Positions 1 to 7,819 of a DNA stretch of 33,594 nucleotides are shown piece by piece. The translations under genes and the position numbers were made by a program. Source of the DNA: Siccirubricoccus soli (GTDB lineage: Bacteria > Pseudomonadota > Alphaproteobacteria > Acetobacterales > Acetobacteraceae); assembly GCF_024178315.1 (NCBI RefSeq), contig NZ_JAMZIK010000161.1:1-33594 (forward strand). The letters are read 5' to 3'. The stretch's first letter is position 1, and the number at the start of each line of letters is the position of its first letter. The notes under the pieces are model-generated. The model was not told where the DNA came from and ran no database searches. It was given only the letters and a program-made list of their open reading frames with translations.

Positions 1-1
1 G

Positions 2-388
2 CCCCGCACGCCTGCGCCGGCGCCCACTCCGGCCGCGCCGGCACCCCAGGCCACGGCGCCGGTGCCGACGCCCGCCCCGGCCGTCGCCCGGGCCGCACCG
101 CCGCCGAATTATGTCGCCTCCCTGCTGTCGGCGCTGGAGCGGCACAAGCACTACCCGCCGGCCGCCCGCTTCGCGCGGATGGAGGGCAGCGCGATGCTGC
201 GCGTCGTCCTGCGCCGGGATGGCAGCGTCGCCGAATGGCGCTTCCTGCGCGGCACCGGCCACGACCTGCTCGATGAGGCGGTGGCGAACATGATCCGCCG
301 CGCCTCTCCCCTGCCGGCACCGCCTTCCGCCAGCCTGGCGGGCGAGGTGCTGGAGCTGCTGGTGCCGGTGAAATTCAGCCTGCGCTGA
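2..388 (+). CDS. TonB-like energy transducer, C-terminal part (5' end outside window)
   Basis: The frame is open from the first bases of the window, so the start lies upstream. The visible product begins with a Pro/Ala-rich stretch of about 35 residues, the type of rigid periplasmic spacer found in TonB. A compact C-terminal domain of about 90 residues follows, with features of the TonB fold: a YPPAAR segment, then GSAMLRVVLRRDGSVAEWRFLRGTG and a final beta strand ending KFSLR. TonB proteins span the inner membrane and pass proton-motive energy from ExbB/ExbD to outer-membrane receptors for iron complexes and cobalamin. No exbB, exbD or receptor gene is visible here. The family call rests on domain pattern, and which paralogue this is cannot be told from a fragment. 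Confidence 0.8.
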   Translation, partial: PRTPAPAPTPAAPAPQATAPVPTPAPAVARAAPPPNYVASLLSALERHKHYPPAARFARMEGSAMLRVVLRRDGSVAEWRFLRGTGHDLLDEAVANMIRRASPLPAPPSASLAGEVLELLVPVKFSLR

Positions 389-656
389 GGGGTGGGGCAG
401 CCCCTTGCTGCCTCGACCGCCGGCCACGGGGGCGCCTTGCGGGAGCGGGGTCAAGCCGGCGGGATCGCTGGCGCCTCGGACAAGCCGCGGGAGCAACAGC
501 TGGCGCGGTTCCAGGTTGGCTCGGCCGGCGCGAACCGCAGCAGCGCGGGGTCTGCCGAGGCGCGCATGCCTCCGCCGGGTTCCCGCCGCCGCATGGTCCC
601 TTCCCTTCCCGGCCAAAGCCCGCGACCTTCGCAGCGGGACAAGAGGAGGATCCGCC

Positions 657-1151
657 ATGGACACGCTGCTGCCAATCGCCGCCCGCGCGGGCGCGCTGCT
701 GAAGGCACGGGGGGAGACCATCGCCATCGCCGAGAGTTCGGCCGGCGGGCTGGTCTCCGCCGCGCTGCTCGCGGTGCCCGGGGCCTCCGCCTATTTCCTC
801 GGCGGGACGGTGGTCTATACCCGCTTCGCGCGGGAGGCCCTGCTGGCCATCCCGGCCGAGAAGCTGGAAGGCGTGCGGGCGGCGACCGAGCCCTATGCGC
901 TGCTGCTGGCGGAAGGCGCGCGGGAACGGCTCGGCACCGTCTGGGGGCTGGGGGAGACCGGCGCCACCGGCCCCACCGGCAACCGCTATGGCGATGCGGC
1001 GGGGCATGCCTGCATCGCCGTCGCCGGCCCGGTCAGCCGCAGCCAGACCATCGAAACCGGCCATGGCGACCGGCTGGCCAATATGCGCGAGTTCGGCGCC
1101 CGCCTGCTGACGCTGCTGGTGGAGGCGCTGGAGGCGGCACCGCCGAAATAG
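657..1151 (+). CDS. CinA C-terminal domain (PncC-type) nicotinamide-nucleotide amidohydrolase
   Basis: A 164-residue protein made only of the CinA C-terminal domain, the usual length for stand-alone PncC proteins. The family removes the amide of nicotinamide mononucleotide, returning it to NAD synthesis. The motif that carries the proposed catalytic Ser, ESxTGG in most members, reads ESSAGG at residues 26-31, so Ser27 is present and the usual Thr is Ala. Tyr54 in the VVYTR segment matches the conserved Tyr of the family, and a GETGATGPTG loop matches the ITGIAGP-type loop. The ATG at 657 was chosen because AAGAGGAGGA sits just upstream and the domain starts there. The frame is open much further upstream, but that stretch shows no domain. 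The gene is alone; the next gene is convergent. Confidence 0.85.
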   Translation: MDTLLPIAARAGALLKARGETIAIAESSAGGLVSAALLAVPGASAYFLGGTVVYTRFAREALLAIPAEKLEGVRAATEPYALLLAEGARERLGTVWGLGETGATGPTGNRYGDAAGHACIAVAGPVSRSQTIETGHGDRLANMREFGARLLTLLVEALEAAPPK

Positions 1152-1466
1152 GCGCGGGCCGGGCCGCTTCAGGCCACTGCGGCGGGATCGGCCAAGCCTT
1201 GCCGACCCAGCCCGCTCCCGCGGGGCGCATGGTCACGGTTTCGGCCGATCCGGCCTCGACCGGGCGCGCTCCGGGCGAAATCGCCTGCCGCCCCGGGAGG
1301 GTAGGAGTGGCGTCGCGCCGGCACGGTCGGCGGGAACCGCTCCGGCCCGGAGGCTGCGGCCCGGCGCGGGATGCGCCTTCCGCCCAGCGCGTGGCGGGCT
1401 GGAACAGCCTCCGACCTGGATCGCGGCGTGATCATCAGGTCGGAAATAAGCTGCTTTAATATTGCT
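1152..1466. other. Gene-free stretch before the first composite repeats
   Basis: Between the cinA-like stop and the first 107 bp repeat I find no convincing gene. Open frames here are Arg/Pro/Gly-rich and have no ribosome binding site. The last 40 bases carry a TCGGAAATAAGCTGCT segment that recurs, with one difference, next to the half repeat near 31540, so it may be a decayed part of the same repeat family. Confidence 0.5.
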
Positions 1467-1572
1467 CTAGAGCATGCTGTGTTCGCTTGCGCTCACGCCG
1501 CATGCTCCAGGCCGTTGTTTGCGAGCATCTTCACGCGTTCAGATGATTCCATCTGAACGCGATCTGCTCTAG
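1467..1572 (+). repeat. Family 1 composite repeat, type M1, copy 1
   Basis: Begins CTAGAGC and ends GCTCTAG. It has two palindromes: AGCATGCTG...GCATGCT around a TTCGCTTGCGCTCAC loop, and GTTCAGATGATTCCATCTGAAC flanked by ACGCG/CGCG. They are joined by a linker with CCGTTGTTTGCGAGC. The same order, sequence and length (about 107 bp) occur at 16290-16396 and, reversed, at 3564-3670. This copy has point differences in the first palindrome (GCCGCATGCTCCAG). Confidence 0.85.
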
Positions 1573-1675
1573 AGCGTTTTCGGTTCACATGCGTTCACCG
1601 AAAACGCTCTACGCCTTTGTTTGCAGAGCAGATTCACGCCTTCGGGCGATGCCGCCCTACGGCGATCTGCTCTAG
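1569..1675 (+). repeat. Family 1 composite repeat, type M2, copy 1
   Basis: Shares its first CTAG with the preceding M1 copy. The first palindrome is AGAGCGTTTTCGG...CCGAAAACGCTCT around TTCACATGCGTTCA. The linker is ACGCCTTTGTTTGCAGAGC, and the second palindrome is bounded by GCAGATTCACGCC and GGCGATCTGC. A reversed M2 copy lies at 16128-16233. The block sits between two convergent genes (cinA-like and arsC-like). Confidence 0.85.
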
Positions 1676-1750
1676 GCACCGCCGCGGCCGGCGGCATCGG
1701 CGGGGCCGCGGCTGGCCTACGCAGCCCCCGCCCCCTGCCGCGACGGCGGC

Positions 1751-2107
1751 TCAGCCCGGCAGGATCTCCAGCAGCTTCTCCTTCGGCCGACACAGCCGCA
1801 CGCCCTTCGGCGCGAAGACGAAGGGCCGCTCGATCAGGATCGGGTGGGCCAGCATGGCGTCCAGCAGCGCATCGTCGCTCAATGCCGGGTTGTCGAGGCC
1901 GAGCTGGGCATAGAGCTCGCCCTTGCTCCGCAGCGCCTGGCGCACGGTGATCCCGGCGGCCGCGATGGCGGCCTGCAGCGTCGCGCGGTCCGGCGGCGTC
2001 TTCTGGTAGTCCATCACGTGTGGCTCGATCCCGGCCTCCCGCAGCATCGCCAGGGTGTTGCGGGAGGTGCCGCAGGAAGGGTTGTGCCAGATCGTCACAT
2101 CGCTCAT
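1751..2107 (-). CDS. arsC: ArsC/Spx-family arsenate reductase (glutaredoxin type)
   Basis: 118 residues, the usual size of thioredoxin-fold ArsC, which reduces arsenate to arsenite with glutathione and glutaredoxin. The catalytic Cys12 lies in the N-terminal HNPSCGTSRNT motif. Arg60, Arg94 and Arg104/107 fit the arginines that bind the oxyanion, the second of them in the typical HPILIERP segment. The start at 2107 begins the protein directly at MSDVTIWHNP; the frame extends upstream but only with unrelated sequence. No arsR, arsB or acr3 gene is nearby, so a role in an arsenic operon is not shown. Members of this family outside ars operons (YfgD/ArsC-like) may have other thiol functions. Confidence 0.88.
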   Translation of the reverse strand: MSDVTIWHNPSCGTSRNTLAMLREAGIEPHVMDYQKTPPDRATLQAAIAAAGITVRQALRSKGELYAQLGLDNPALSDDALLDAMLAHPILIERPFVFAPKGVRLCRPKEKLLEILPG

Positions 2108-2330
2108 CGCGCGCGCTCCGCCGGAGGTGCCGCCTTCCCCATGCGGCAGGCCGGACCGGGGTGCAAGCGGCCGGGGGCGGATGCGCCGGATGTCGTCATC
2201 GCCTGCCTCCGCTCTGCCATGATGCCGCCATGGCTGCGCCGCGCCGCCGGGCAAACTCCCGGCCAGCTTTCCTCAAGCCTAGTCCCGCAGGCTGAGCCCC
2301 GGCCGCTTCGGTGCCGGCCCAGGAGATCGC

Positions 2331-3275
2331 ATGTCGCTGCTTCTCGTCACCGGCGGTGCCGGCTTCATCGGCGCCCACCTCGTCGAGGCGCTGCTGCGCC
2401 AGGGCCATGCGGTGCGGGTGGTGGACGACCTCTCCACCGGCCATCGCGCCAGCCTGCCGGCCGAGGCGGAGCTGGTGGTGGGCGAGGTGGCGGATGCCGC
2501 GCTGATGCGCCGCGCCGCCGCGGGGGTGGCAGGCATCTTCCACCTGGCCGCCATCGGCTCCCCCGCGCGCTCCGGGGAGGCGTGGCTGGCGACCCACCGG
2601 ACCAACCAGACCGGCACGGTCAGCGTGCTGGAGGCGGCGCGGGCGGCGGGCGGGGTGCCGGTGGTCTATGCCTCCTCCGCCGCCATCTACGGGGACCAGG
2701 GCCAGGGCCCGGTGGCGGAGGCGGCGCGGCCCGCGCCGCTGACCGCCTATGGCGCGGACAAGCTGGGCTCCGAGCTGCATGCCGCGGTCGCCTTCGGCGT
2801 GCATGGCGTGCCGACGCTGGGCTGCCGGCTCTTCAGCGTCTATGGGCCGCGGCAGGATCCGCGCTCGCCCGCTGCCGGCGTCATCGCCCGCTTCGCGGCG
2901 CGGCTGGCGCGCGGGGAGCGGCTGGTGGTGCATGGGGACGGGCTGCAGGGCCGCGACTTCGTCTATGTGGAGGATGCGGTGGCGCATCTGCTGGCCGGCA
3001 TGGCCCTGCTGCGCCGGACGCCGCAGGCGCTGGTGCTGAATGTCTGCACCGGCCGGCCGACCGCGATCACCGCGCTGGCGGAGACCATGGCCAGGCTGGC
3101 GGGGCGGCCGGCGGCGCTGGGCTTCGGGCCGGCGCGCGTCGGCGACATCCGTCACCTGGTCGGCAACCCGCAGGCGGCCATCGCGGCGCTGGGCGTAGCG
3201 GCCAGGACCACGCTGGAAATGGGCCTGATGGCAACACTGGGGAGCATGGCGCCGGGGATGTTGCTGGCGGCCTAG
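2331..3275 (+). CDS. NAD-dependent sugar epimerase/dehydratase (extended SDR, GalE-like)
   Basis: 314 residues. The nucleotide-binding motif GGAGFIG is at residues 8-14. Asp32-Asp33, in the VVDDLSTGHR segment, follow the second beta strand as in NAD-preferring extended SDRs. The catalytic Ser115/Ser116 (YASSAAIYG) and Tyr140-x3-Lys144 (YGADK) are intact. The segments RLFSVYGPRQDP and GRDFVYVEDAV are typical of UDP-glucose 4-epimerase and related nucleotide-sugar enzymes. The exact substrate cannot be set from sequence. AGGAGA lies 5 bases before the ATG. No sugar-pathway neighbours adjoin it, although two glycosyltransferases are 26-28 kb away. The TAG stop is part of the CTAG end of a family 1 repeat (see findings). 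Confidence 0.85.
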   Translation: MSLLLVTGGAGFIGAHLVEALLRQGHAVRVVDDLSTGHRASLPAEAELVVGEVADAALMRRAAAGVAGIFHLAAIGSPARSGEAWLATHRTNQTGTVSVLEAARAAGGVPVVYASSAAIYGDQGQGPVAEAARPAPLTAYGADKLGSELHAAVAFGVHGVPTLGCRLFSVYGPRQDPRSPAAGVIARFAARLARGERLVVHGDGLQGRDFVYVEDAVAHLLAGMALLRRTPQALVLNVCTGRPTAITALAETMARLAGRPAALGFGPARVGDIRHLVGNPQAAIAALGVAARTTLEMGLMATLGSMAPGMLLAA

Positions 3276-3379
3276 AGCAAACTCCGATCAGAGGGAAGCA
3301 CCTGATCCGAGGTATTTGCTCGTTATAACAACAACCTAGAGCGGGCTCCATGAGCCAGTGCGAACGGAAACCGCTCTAG
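3272..3379 (-). repeat. Family 1 composite repeat, divergent copy, reversed
   Basis: 108 bp from CTAGAGC to GCTCTAG. Read on the minus strand it has an AGAGCGG...CCGCTCT palindrome, a GGTTGTTGTTATAACGAGC linker and a second palindrome carrying CGGATCAGGTG...CTGATCGG bounded by GAGCAAA/TTTGCTC. The layout matches the M1 and M2 copies although the sequence has drifted. Its second palindrome is closest to the half copy at 31576-31627. Confidence 0.75.
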
Positions 3380-3563
3380 CGTCGGGCGAGGGCCCTGCCT
3401 TCCTCGGAAGCCCCTTCGAATCCTCGCTGCCCGGCTCGGAAACGTCCCACTCTCCGAACGGGCATCGCGCAGGGCTGGTGGGGCGGCTGCGCGCCAGGCC
3501 GAGGGACATACCGGCCGCATCCCCGTGGACCGCCATCGGCCAGCATTTCGCGCGCCGGTACGG
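3380..3563. other. Gene-free spacer between two family 1 repeats
   Basis: Lies in the convergent gap between the epimerase and creC. I see no coding signature, promoter or clear palindrome here. Only the flanking repeats are structured. Confidence 0.5.
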
Positions 3564-3670
3564 CTAGAGCAGATCGCGTTCACATGGAATCATCTGAACG
3601 CGTGCAGCTGCTCGCAAAACAACGACCTAGAGCATGCTGCGTGAGCGCAAGCGGACGCAGCATGCTCTAG
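3564..3670 (-). repeat. Family 1 composite repeat, type M1, reversed copy
   Basis: 107 bp. The reverse complement runs CTAGAGCATGCTGCG, a GCTTGCGCTCAC loop, GCAGCATGCTCTAG, then the GTTGTTTTGCGAGC linker and the TCAGATGATTCCATNTGA core, ending GATCTGCTCTAG. It matches the copies at 1467 and 16290 in order and spacing, with a few substitutions. Confidence 0.85.
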
Positions 3671-3683
3671 ACACGTCGAGCCT

Positions 3684-3757
3684 GCCCGGGCTCAGCTCAT
3701 GGTCTCCAAAAGCCCTTCGGCTTTTGGTGGGGTAGGCCCGGGAGGGGCAGCGCCCCT
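3684..3757 (-). repeat. Half copy of the family 2 hairpin element, overlapping the creC 3' end
   Basis: A perfect 9 bp stem CCAAAAGCC/GGCTTTTGG with a CTTC loop spans 3706-3727. A second hairpin AGGGGC/GCCCCT (3743-3757) lies beside it. On the minus strand the stem is followed by GGAGACCATGAG, which closely matches the GGAAACCATGAG that follows the equivalent hairpin at 17239-17260. Only one half of the full four-hairpin element is present. Confidence 0.7.
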
Positions 3758-5493
3758 GCCGGCACCAGCAGTTCGAAACAGGCCCCCCGCTCCGCCGGCA
3801 CCAGCCGCAGCACGCCCCCCGCCGCTTCCGCCAGCCGCCGCGCGATGGCCAGGCCGAGGCCGGTGCCCCCGCTTGCCGCCGCCGTGGTAAAGAAGCGGTC
3901 GAATACCTGCCCCGTGATCGCCGGCGGAATGCCCATGCCGTCATCCGCCACGCGCAGCGTGACCGCATCCGCATCCTCCTGCCACGTCACCCGGCAGGCG
4001 GCGCCCGGCCCGGCGTGCTGACGGGCATTCTCGAACAGGATGCCGAGGATGCCGCGCAGCGCCTCCGCGCTGATTCCGGCCTTCGGCCCCTCGCCGGGCG
4101 GCCAGGCAATGGCGAGTCCTGCCGCCCGGAAGGGCGCCGCCGCCTCCCGCACCACCTCGGCCAGCCTGCAATGCCCGGTCGCGGCCGGCGCCTCGGCCCG
4201 CGCCAGCTCCAGCAGCCGCCGCACCAGCCGATCCAGCCGCGCCGCATCCGCCATGGCTTGGCCGAGGAAGCGCGCCCGCTCCTCCGGCGTCATCGCCGCG
4301 GCGTGGTCCTGCAGCAATTCCAGCGCGCCGGTGAGGCCAGCGAGCGGCGTCTTGAAGCCGTGCCCAACCTCCGTCGCGAAATCGCGGATGGTCTCCGCCC
4401 GGCGTTCCAGCGTCGCGGCCATGGCGGCGATGGCGGCGGCCAGCTCATCCGCCTCCCGCACCGCGCTGCGGCGCGGGCGAGGCGGGGCGGCAGGGGCGCC
4501 GGCCGCCACCGCCTGGGCCGCCCGCGTCACCGCCGCGATGGGCCGGGCGACGGTATAGGCGGTGCCTGCCGCCCCCAGCGCCGCCGCCGCCAGCAGGCCG
4601 AGCCCCAGCCCGGCCAGCGCCCGGCGATGGCCATACAGCGCCTGGTCCAGCGTCGCCGGGGTGCGGGAGAGCAGCACGGCGCCGATCGCCCGCTCCCCGT
4701 CCAGCACCGGCAGGGCGAGGAACACCCGCAGCGCGGCGCCGCGGCTAATGGAGGCAGGGCCGGGCACCGGCAGGGTGGGGTCGGCGCGGCGGCGGAGGCG
4801 GGAGGCGGGCTGACCGGAGAGTGCCTCCGCCACCTCCTCCAGCGCGGCAAGGGAGAGGCCGAGCTCGCCCCCGCTGCTGGCCACCACCACCCCGTCGGCA
4901 TCCAGCACCCGCATGGCGGCGAGGGTGGTGCGCTGCGCCTCCGCCAGCACCGGCTGCAGCGCCTGGCCGGCGGCCAGCGCCCGGACGGCGGGCGGGGCCA
5001 GGGGCGGCACGGCCGACGGGGGCGGGGGCAGGACGGGGTCCCGCGCCAGGTCCAGCATGGCGGTCCGCGGCGCCCAGCCGGCAGGTGGCGGCGCCGGCGC
5101 CTGCCCGGCGGCGGCCAGCCAGGCGCTGCGCCAGGCGGCGGCGAGCACCGCGCCCTGGCCCATCAGCTCCGTCTCCGTCTGCCGCACCAGGGCGCTTTCG
5201 TAGAGGCGCAGAAGCCAGATGCCGCCGAGCGGCAGCACCAGCAGCACCAGGTTCACCGCCAGCAGCACGGTGCGGAGCCGCGGCTTGTGGCGGCGCCAGC
5301 CAGGGGTATGTGACGGGGCGGCACCGCCGCCATCGCGCCGCCGCATCAGGCCCGGCATCGCCGCCCGTCCTGCCGGCCTGTCCTGCGCATCCTCCTCGGC
5401 CACCGCCGGCCTGGGGGCTTCGCCGGCCCCCGGGGGCCGCGCGGCATCCTGCGGCCCTGCCCCAGCGAAGCGCCTGGTGCCATCTTCACCCAT
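3697..5493 (-). CDS. creC: CreC-like sensor histidine kinase
   Basis: About 598 residues from the ATG at 5493. A transmembrane helix lies near residues 72-97, followed by a periplasmic region of about 190 residues rich in Ala/Pro and a second helix near 291-318. A HAMP-like stretch (ARPIAAVTRAAQAVA) comes next, then a HisKA domain with His378 in EVGHGFKTPLAG and an HATPase domain (N box Asn489 in FENARQHAG, DDGMGIPP, GGTGLGLAIARRLAE). It should phosphorylate the CreB-like regulator encoded just upstream; the gap is 58 bases. The link to Cre rests on the divergent creD gene. The start is uncertain: ATGs at 5358 and 5346 would remove a Pro/Ala-rich N-terminus. The final 18 or so residues (GALPLPG to GFWRP) come from a repeat element rather than the kinase fold. 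Confidence 0.85.
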   Translation of the reverse strand: MGEDGTRRFAGAGPQDAARPPGAGEAPRPAVAEEDAQDRPAGRAAMPGLMRRRDGGGAAPSHTPGWRRHKPRLRTVLLAVNLVLLVLPLGGIWLLRLYESALVRQTETELMGQGAVLAAAWRSAWLAAAGQAPAPPPAGWAPRTAMLDLARDPVLPPPPSAVPPLAPPAVRALAAGQALQPVLAEAQRTTLAAMRVLDADGVVVASSGGELGLSLAALEEVAEALSGQPASRLRRRADPTLPVPGPASISRGAALRVFLALPVLDGERAIGAVLLSRTPATLDQALYGHRRALAGLGLGLLAAAALGAAGTAYTVARPIAAVTRAAQAVAAGAPAAPPRPRRSAVREADELAAAIAAMAATLERRAETIRDFATEVGHGFKTPLAGLTGALELLQDHAAAMTPEERARFLGQAMADAARLDRLVRRLLELARAEAPAATGHCRLAEVVREAAAPFRAAGLAIAWPPGEGPKAGISAEALRGILGILFENARQHAGPGAACRVTWQEDADAVTLRVADDGMGIPPAITGQVFDRFFTTAAASGGTGLGLAIARRLAEAAGGVLRLVPAERGACFELLVPAGALPLPGLPHQKPKGFWRP

Positions 5494-5551
5494 CCGCTTC
5501 GCATGCCGCGGCTGCCGGTTGACGCCGCGCCGGGCATCCCCGCCGCGCCGC

Positions 5552-6229
5552 TCAGCACCCCTCCTCCGCCAGGAAGCGGTAGCCGAGGCCGTGCACCGTA
5601 CCGATCGGCGCGCCGCCGGCCGCGGCCAGCTTGGCGCGCAGGTGGCGCACATGGCTGTCGATGGTGCGGTCGCTGACGATGCGGTGGTCCGGATAGGCGA
5701 CCTGCATCAGCATCTCCCGGGTGAAGACCCGGCCGGGCTGGGCGGCCATGGCGCGCAGCAGGGCGAATTCCGTCACCGTCAGGGGCAGGGCGGCGCCCCG
5801 CCAGCTTGCCTCGAACCGCTCCGCATCCAGGGCCAGGGGGCCCTGGGCGGGGGCGGGCGGCGGCACGACCTCCTGCCGCCGCAGCCGGGCGCGGATGCGC
5901 GCCACCAGTTCCCGCGGACTGAAGGGCTTCACCATGTAGTCGTCGCCGCCGAGCTCGAGGCCGAGGATGCGGTCCACCTCCTCGTCCCGGGCGGAGAGAA
6001 AGATGATCGGCACGGCGGAGGTCTGGCGGAGGCGGCGGCACACCTCCGTCCCCTCCATCCCCGGCATGGCGACATCCAGCACGACGAGGTCCGGGGCTTC
6101 CCGCCCGGCCGCGGCGAGGGCGGCGGGGCCGTCCGCCGCCTCCACCGCCGCGAATCCGGCCCGGGCCAGGGCGAAGAGGATGACGCTGCGGATATGCGGG
6201 TCGTCGTCGGCGACCAGGATCTTCGTCAT
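5552..6229 (-). CDS. creB: CreB-like response regulator (OmpR/PhoB family)
   Basis: 225 residues. The receiver domain has the acidic pocket Asp8-Asp9-Asp10, phospho-acceptor Asp52 (VVLDVAMPGMEG), Ser79 and Lys101 (DDYMVKPF), all intact. A winged-helix DNA-binding domain follows at about 128-222, with LTVTEFALLRAMAAQPGRVFTREML and the DRTIDSHVRHLRAKL recognition region, ending GLGYRFLAEE. It is first in the creB-creC operon and is divergent from creD, which CreB activates in enterobacteria and pseudomonads. The start at 6229 gives the standard MTKILVADDD; the open frame upstream has no homology. Naming it creB rests mainly on the creD neighbour, since the protein alone is a generic OmpR-type regulator. 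Confidence 0.87.
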   Translation of the reverse strand: MTKILVADDDPHIRSVILFALARAGFAAVEAADGPAALAAAGREAPDLVVLDVAMPGMEGTEVCRRLRQTSAVPIIFLSARDEEVDRILGLELGGDDYMVKPFSPRELVARIRARLRRQEVVPPPAPAQGPLALDAERFEASWRGAALPLTVTEFALLRAMAAQPGRVFTREMLMQVAYPDHRIVSDRTIDSHVRHLRAKLAAAGGAPIGTVHGLGYRFLAEEGC

Positions 6230-6351
6230 TGGGCCTGACACGGGGCTGCACGGGATTTGCACCAAACTTCCCCGGGGCCTGCAAGGCCGCTTCGTCAGGG
6301 CTGCATGCGGGGGCTTCAGGCTGGCGCCGCCTGAAGAGGAGATCCAGCGCC
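6230..6351. promoter_or_regulatory. Divergent creB/creD control region with a perfect inverted repeat at the creD ribosome binding site
   Basis: 122 bases separate the two start codons. A perfect 8 bp inverted repeat CTTCAGGC/GCCTGAAG with a 7-base centre spans 6314-6336, and its right arm runs into the GAAGAGGAG Shine-Dalgarno region of creD. A smaller repeat GGCC-TGCAA-GGCC lies near 6276-6288. I do not see the TTCAC-N6-TTCAC tag described for enterobacterial CreB. The repeat could be an operator or a translation-controlling hairpin; this is inference. Confidence 0.5.
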
Positions 6352-7683
6352 ATGTCCGACTCGCCGCCGACCGATTCGGCACCACCCCGCCTTCCACCGC
6401 GACGTGCCTTGCTCTCCAGCCAGACGCGCCGCCTGATCTCCCTTGCCGCCCTGTTCGCCCTGCTGCAACTGCCGCAATGCATGGTGGGCAATCTCATCGA
6501 CGAACGGCAGCAGCGCCAGGCGGAGGCCCGGCTGGAGATCGGCGGCGCCTGGGGACCGTCCCAGGCCGTGCTGGGCCCGGTGCTGGTGGTGCCCTGGGAA
6601 CGCCCCGGCCATGCCGAGCCGGAGCGCGGCACCCTGACCCTGCTGCCGCAGCGCCTGGATGCGGAGGCGAGCCTGGCCCCGGAGACCCGGCGCCGCGGCC
6701 TGTTCGCGGCCGTGGTCTACACCGCTCGGACGGGCATGGCGGCGCAGTTCAGCCTGCCACAACGTCTGCCGCCCGAGCTGTCCGTGGCGACCCTACGCTG
6801 GCGAGAGGCGGAGCTGGTGATCGGCGCCAGCCAATGGCGGGCCGGCACCGCCGCCCCGGTGCTGGAAGCCAATGGCCGGACCTTGCAGCCCAACCTGGTG
6901 GAGCCGCCCGGATGGAGTTGCATCGGGATGGGGCTCATGCGCTTTCCGCTCGGCCTCGACCGTCCCTTCGAGGGCAGCCTGCCGGTGCAGGCGCAGCTCG
7001 AACTGCGCGGAGCAGACATGCTCCGGCTCATGCCCCTGGCCGGGCAGGTGGCGCTGACGCTGCGGGGCGACTGGGCGAGCCCCAGCTTCCTCGGCACCGA
7101 ATTGCCGCAGGAGGTGACGCAGGACGGGTCGGGCTTCCGTGCACGCTGGGAAACCGGCCTGCACCCGCCGCTGCTTCGCCTGGCCGGGCCGGGCTGCGAG
7201 CGCAGCCGGGCCCTCGGCGTCACCCTGCTGGAGGCGGTGCCCACCTACCGCATGATCAACCGCACAGCGAAGTATGCCATGCTGTTCCTGGCCCTTGGCC
7301 TGGCGACGTACCTGCTGTTCGAGCAGGTGGGGAAACTGCGCCTGCACCTCGCGCAATATGCGTTGCTCGGCCTTTCGCTCGTGCTCTTCCCGCTGCTGCT
7401 GCTGGCCTTCGGCGAGGTGCTGGGCTTCGCCCCGGGCTATGCGTTGAGCGCGGCCATGGTGCTCGGCCAGGCCACCGCCTGGACCGGCGCAGTGACGCGG
7501 CGCCGGGGGCTGACGGCCCTGTTCGGCGCCATGCTGGCCGGGCTGTTCGGCTTCATCTACGTCGTGCTGGGCCTGGAGAGCTACGCGCTGCTCGCGGGGG
7601 CCCTTGCCCTCTTCCTCACGCTCTCGGCAGCAATGCTGGCGGCGCGGCGGATGAATTGGGGCAGGCAGGATATGGCCGCCTGA
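6352..7683 (+). CDS. creD: Inner-membrane protein CreD
   Basis: 443 residues, near the usual 440-450 for CreD. One N-terminal helix (about 24-41) precedes a large periplasmic domain of about 270 residues. That domain has the family-typical Q-A-x-LGPVLVVPW segment near residue 66, the PLG/F-x-G-x-L pattern near 200, and a WxSPSFxG-like GDWASPSFLG. The VDxYRxxxR region appears here as VPTYRMINRTAKYAML. Several transmembrane helices fill the C-terminal third, with an FGFIYVVLGLESYALLAGALALF segment typical of the family. CreD is an envelope protein controlled by CreBC, linked to beta-lactam and colicin tolerance and envelope integrity; its biochemical role is unknown. ATG 6352 was chosen for the AAGAGGAG site upstream. 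Confidence 0.93.
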   Translation: MSDSPPTDSAPPRLPPRRALLSSQTRRLISLAALFALLQLPQCMVGNLIDERQQRQAEARLEIGGAWGPSQAVLGPVLVVPWERPGHAEPERGTLTLLPQRLDAEASLAPETRRRGLFAAVVYTARTGMAAQFSLPQRLPPELSVATLRWREAELVIGASQWRAGTAAPVLEANGRTLQPNLVEPPGWSCIGMGLMRFPLGLDRPFEGSLPVQAQLELRGADMLRLMPLAGQVALTLRGDWASPSFLGTELPQEVTQDGSGFRARWETGLHPPLLRLAGPGCERSRALGVTLLEAVPTYRMINRTAKYAMLFLALGLATYLLFEQVGKLRLHLAQYALLGLSLVLFPLLLLAFGEVLGFAPGYALSAAMVLGQATAWTGAVTRRRGLTALFGAMLAGLFGFIYVVLGLESYALLAGALALFLTLSAAMLAARRMNWGRQDMAA

Positions 7684-7728
7684 GGCAGGTCCGCCGGAAG
7701 GCGGCCATCCTTCGGCCACACCAGGTGC

Positions 7729-7759
7729 CGGAGCGTGAGGTGTACCGCCTCACGCTCCG
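7729..7759. terminator. Bidirectional terminator-like hairpin between creD and the acyl-CoA dehydrogenase gene
   Basis: A perfect 12 bp inverted repeat CGGAGCGTGAGG/CCTCACGCTCCG with a 7-base loop lies 45 bases past the creD stop and 60 bases past the convergent gene's stop. There is no T tract, as is common in very GC-rich genomes. The position between convergent genes supports a terminator role. Confidence 0.7.
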
Positions 7760-7819
7760 AATACCGGCCTGGGCTTCGCCCGATCAGCGTCGGCAGCCGC
7801 TGGCGGGCGAAGCTTCCGG

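Noticed and set aside
1467-1675. The regularly repeated palindromes as a CRISPR array
   Set aside because: Units are two different palindromes with a conserved linker rather than identical repeats with unique spacers, and no cas gene is present.
3697-3757. A frameshift or sequencing error at the end of creC
   Set aside because: The unusual tail is explained by the half copy of the family 2 element, whose stem is perfect, so an error is not needed.
6230-6351. An enterobacterial-type CreB tag (TTCAC-N6-TTCAC)
   Set aside because: I found no such pair on either strand in the gap; only the CTTCAGGC palindrome is clear.
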